64,000 bases of DNA from Gammaproteobacteria bacterium. Lineage in GTDB: Bacteria; Pseudomonadota; Gammaproteobacteria; Pseudomonadales; Azotimanducaceae. Where the stretch lies: assembly GCA_021773565.1 (NCBI GenBank), contig JAJFJZ010000009.1, positions 186,001 to 250,000 of the forward strand, written 5' to 3'. The notes beneath the pieces were generated by a model, which worked only from the letters and a program-made list of their open reading frames with translations, did no database searches and was not told where the DNA came from. This document shows positions 61,971-64,000 of this stretch, one piece after another (the stretch's first letter is position 1; every line of letters starts with the position of its first letter). Both the position numbers and the translations under genes were made by a program.

Positions 61971-63146
61971 CTACAATCCCAATACCTGTTTTGCAATGAT
62001 ATTGCGTTGCACCTGATTGGAGCCGCCATAGATTGAAGCCGCGCGCGTATTTAGATAATGCGGCATGGCTAACATTGCTCCGTGTTCTGCCAGCGGTTTT
62101 ACGTTTGACCCCAGCGTTCTTGCACTTTTCTGATCTGGTAAGGCGGCATAAGCCCAGGCTTCTAAAGTGAGTTCGGTAAGGCGCTGTTGCATTTCGGTAG
62201 CCTGGGTTTTCAGCATGGAAGATTCTGGTCCGGGAGAACCGCCATTGCTTAAAGTTGCCATCACACGCAGTTCTGTAGCTTCGATCGCCATGACGCCAAT
62301 TTCTGCTTCGTCCACCTTGCTCTGCAATCCGGGGACATCAGTTTTTTTCAAGACCTTACGCAATTCTTCTATTGTGCGTTTTACCCTTGGCGCCGAACTT
62401 CCCCCGCGTTCAAACATCAAAAGGTATTTGGCTACCGTCCAGCCTGCGTTCTCCTCACCAACGCGCTGGCTTTTTGGTACCCGCACATCCGTGAAGAAGA
62501 CCTGGTTTAGTTCGTGATCGCCTGAAATGGAGACGATGGGTTGCACCTCGATTCCACTCGAGTTCATGTCCAAAAGAAGAAACGTGATTCCGGCCTGGGG
62601 CTTTGAGTCGAAATCTGTACGCACCAACAGAAACATCTTGTTTGCGTAATGTGCCATGCTCGTCCAGATTTTCGTGCCGTTAAGCACGTAATCTTCACCG
62701 TCACTGTCGGCTCTTAATTTTAGCGATGCCAGATCAGATCCCGCACCGGGCTCAGAGTAACCCTGACACCAGAAGTCCTCTCCCGAGAGAATGCGCGGCA
62801 GGTAGTATTTTTTTTGTTCCTCGCTTGCACAACCCATGAGCATGGGACCACACATATTAAGGCTCATAGGTATTAATCCAGGAGCACCAACAACCTGGCA
62901 TTCTGTGGAGAAGATGTATTTTTGAACCACAGACCACCCGGTACCACCCCATTCAACGGGCCAGGAAGGTGCAGCCCAGCCCTGCGTATGAAGAATCGAT
63001 TGCCAGCGCATCGCTATATCAGGGTGTGTAAAAACGCTGGTTGCCAGCCGGGCACCGGCTCTGAGTTCATCATCCAGCTTAAGATCCAGAAAATCCCTGA
63101 CCTGATCTCGAAAAACCTTATCTGTCTCGCTGAAGGAAAGATCCAT
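61971..63146 (-). CDS. Acyl-CoA dehydrogenase family protein
   Basis: A 391-residue FAD enzyme with the family order: MDLSFSETDKVFRDQVRDFL, WPVEWGGTGWSVVQKYIFST, CQGYSEPGAGSDLASLKLRA and, at the end, the segment RAASIYGGSNQVQRNIIAKQ, which holds the FAD/dimer contacts. It oxidises acyl-CoA at the alpha-beta bond, with electron transfer to ETF. The catalytic Glu position was not fixed by eye. ATG 63146 is preferred to an upstream 63230 start because family members begin MD.SFSE. It may serve the alkane or fatty-acid degradation capacity suggested by alkB. Confidence 0.92.
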   Translation of the reverse strand: MDLSFSETDKVFRDQVRDFLDLKLDDELRAGARLATSVFTHPDIAMRWQSILHTQGWAAPSWPVEWGGTGWSVVQKYIFSTECQVVGAPGLIPMSLNMCGPMLMGCASEEQKKYYLPRILSGEDFWCQGYSEPGAGSDLASLKLRADSDGEDYVLNGTKIWTSMAHYANKMFLLVRTDFDSKPQAGITFLLLDMNSSGIEVQPIVSISGDHELNQVFFTDVRVPKSQRVGEENAGWTVAKYLLMFERGGSSAPRVKRTIEELRKVLKKTDVPGLQSKVDEAEIGVMAIEATELRVMATLSNGGSPGPESSMLKTQATEMQQRLTELTLEAWAYAALPDQKSARTLGSNVKPLAEHGAMLAMPHYLNTRAASIYGGSNQVQRNIIAKQVLGL

Positions 63147-63363
63147 ACCCAGGCACCTGTTTACTAGCTTCCAGTAGATACTAGCGAATGAATCCCGAGG
63201 AGGGAATGTTATTGCAATTACTTGACTCATTCAGTTTTATGCGGAGTGATGGGTTCGCGCACTGCATGAACGGCACAGAGAAAAAAAAGAATAGGGAAAT
63301 CCCTTAGTTTCAGGGGAGGCGGCAATCCGCATACTGCCATTAGATGATAGCAGGGGTATGCGT

Positions 63364-64000
63364 ATGAAATTTGCAGGATTGTTACTTTCGATGTATGCAC
63401 TCATAGCCACTACGAGTATTTCTGCCGCAGCAGTATCGAACGGCCCTGACAGTTTTCAAAAGCACTGTAGTAATTGTCACGGCGTAGATGCTAAAGGCGG
63501 CCCGCCGTTTTTTCCTTCCCTGGTTGAAAGGGTGAAAACTCAGGAGTTGGATGAGATCATTAATATGATCCTGACGGGCAGGTTTTCTGTAGAGGCGGAT
63601 TTGGCACACACAGTGCCAATAATGCCAGGCTGGGACCACCTGGCCAATGAAGATCTGGCAGATATTGTTAACTTCCTCTACTCAAATGCAGGTATAAAAT
63701 CTCCCTTGATAACCACCGAAGACGTTGCTTTTGAGAGAGGTCGGCTGCAAAACACACAGGACGCAACTGCCTTATCCGAGGAAGGATTCAATCGGGCAAA
63801 ACAGCAGTATTTCTACAAATGTGCTGGTTGTCATGGTGTTCATCGAGAGGGTGCGGCAGCCAGCGCATTAACTGACTGGCTGATGCGCTCGAGTGGCAGT
63901 CATAGCCTTAAAGAAATTCTGCACTATGGATCGCCCTGGGGAATGCCGAATTGGGGCGTAAGCGAGAGAATGACGGCAGAGGACATGGGCTTAATGGCGC
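63364..64000 (+). CDS. NirS-like multihaem c-type cytochrome (3' end outside window)
   Basis: The gene starts at ATG 63364 (AGGGG, 7 bp upstream) with signal peptide KFAGLLLSMYALIATTSISA and runs off the window edge after 212 complete codons. Two haem c sites are visible: HCSNCHGVD (C35, C38, H39) with PIMPGW as likely Met ligand region, and KCAGCHGVHREGAAA (C153, C156, H157) with HYGSPWGMPNWGVSERMTAE. The second domain is close to the c domain of cytochrome cd1 nitrite reductase (NirS/NirN: CAGCHGV.R.GA, GMPNWG). The first domain is an extra N-terminal haem. Whether a d1 propeller follows is not visible, so nitrite reduction is only suggested. Confidence 0.88.
   Translation, partial: MKFAGLLLSMYALIATTSISAAAVSNGPDSFQKHCSNCHGVDAKGGPPFFPSLVERVKTQELDEIINMILTGRFSVEADLAHTVPIMPGWDHLANEDLADIVNFLYSNAGIKSPLITTEDVAFERGRLQNTQDATALSEEGFNRAKQQYFYKCAGCHGVHREGAAASALTDWLMRSSGSHSLKEILHYGSPWGMPNWGVSERMTAEDMGLMA

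Overview
The window looks like chromosomal DNA of an environmental, probably marine, gammaproteobacterium of the Cellvibrionales/Halieaceae/Spongiibacteraceae type. This is inferred from gene content: alkane hydroxylase AlkB with rubredoxin, a P450, acyl-CoA dehydrogenase, CaiB/BaiF CoA-transferase, haloalkane-dehalogenase-like hydrolase and sulfatase, PtsP, NnrS, and many lipoproteins and Tat substrates. Base composition is moderate. I see no rRNA, tRNA, CRISPR array, prophage or transposase gene. Both ends cut through genes.

Layout. 1-7.5 kb: a Tat-exported FAD oxidoreductase (cut), a Tat-exported PatB/MalY-like aminotransferase, a thioredoxin-fold peroxiredoxin-like gene with an in-frame UGA and a bacterial SECIS-like hairpin, then a lipoprotein, a TauE/SafE permease, and alkB overlapping a 58-residue rubredoxin gene. 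7.5-17 kb: TPR lipoprotein, amidase, MDR oxidoreductase, PQQ-like propeller lipoprotein, GFA protein, arylsulfotransferase-like protein, a kinase-methyltransferase fusion and pterin dehydratase. 17-24 kb: an IorAB-type molybdenum hydroxylase, GST, SRPBCC protein, an XRE/nucleotidyltransferase toxin-antitoxin-like pair behind a perfect palindrome, and a GST-like gene broken by an in-frame TGA. 24-29.5 kb: a TetR regulator divergent from an operon for an MBL hydrolase, membrane protein, haloalkane-dehalogenase-like enzyme, sulfatase and membrane-anchored protein. 29.6-34 kb: membrane protein, fatty acid hydroxylase/MarR divergent pair with two matching operators, secreted protein, P450. 34.2-38.5 kb: a tight operon of a shortened Mur-ligase-like enzyme, AsnB and an unrecognised protein. 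38.5-45 kb: DUF4197 protein, LLM flavin oxidoreductase, CoA-transferase, hydrolase, class II aldolase and GPH-type transporter, probably a catabolic block. 45-64 kb: MFS/spermidine-synthase fusion, a tiny basic protein, aspartoacylase-like and GCS2 enzymes, NnrS, rhodanese, beta-CASP hydrolase, cytochrome b561, hemolysin III, glucosaminidase, MFS, ptsP, methyltransferase, GNAT-like protein, acyl-CoA dehydrogenase and the start of a NirS-like multihaem cytochrome.

A dispersed repeat with the core GGGGTCAGGTTCA (or GGGGTCAGGTCCA) occurs at five intergenic places (3873, 4969, 25357, 29461, 32733), as nested or simple inverted repeats, as single copies, and once as a five-unit tandem tail. The strongest unusual signal is the UGA-containing peroxiredoxin-like gene. 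Next are the Mur-ligase/AsnB operon, the repeat family, the kinase-methyltransferase fusion and the two regulator/operator sets.
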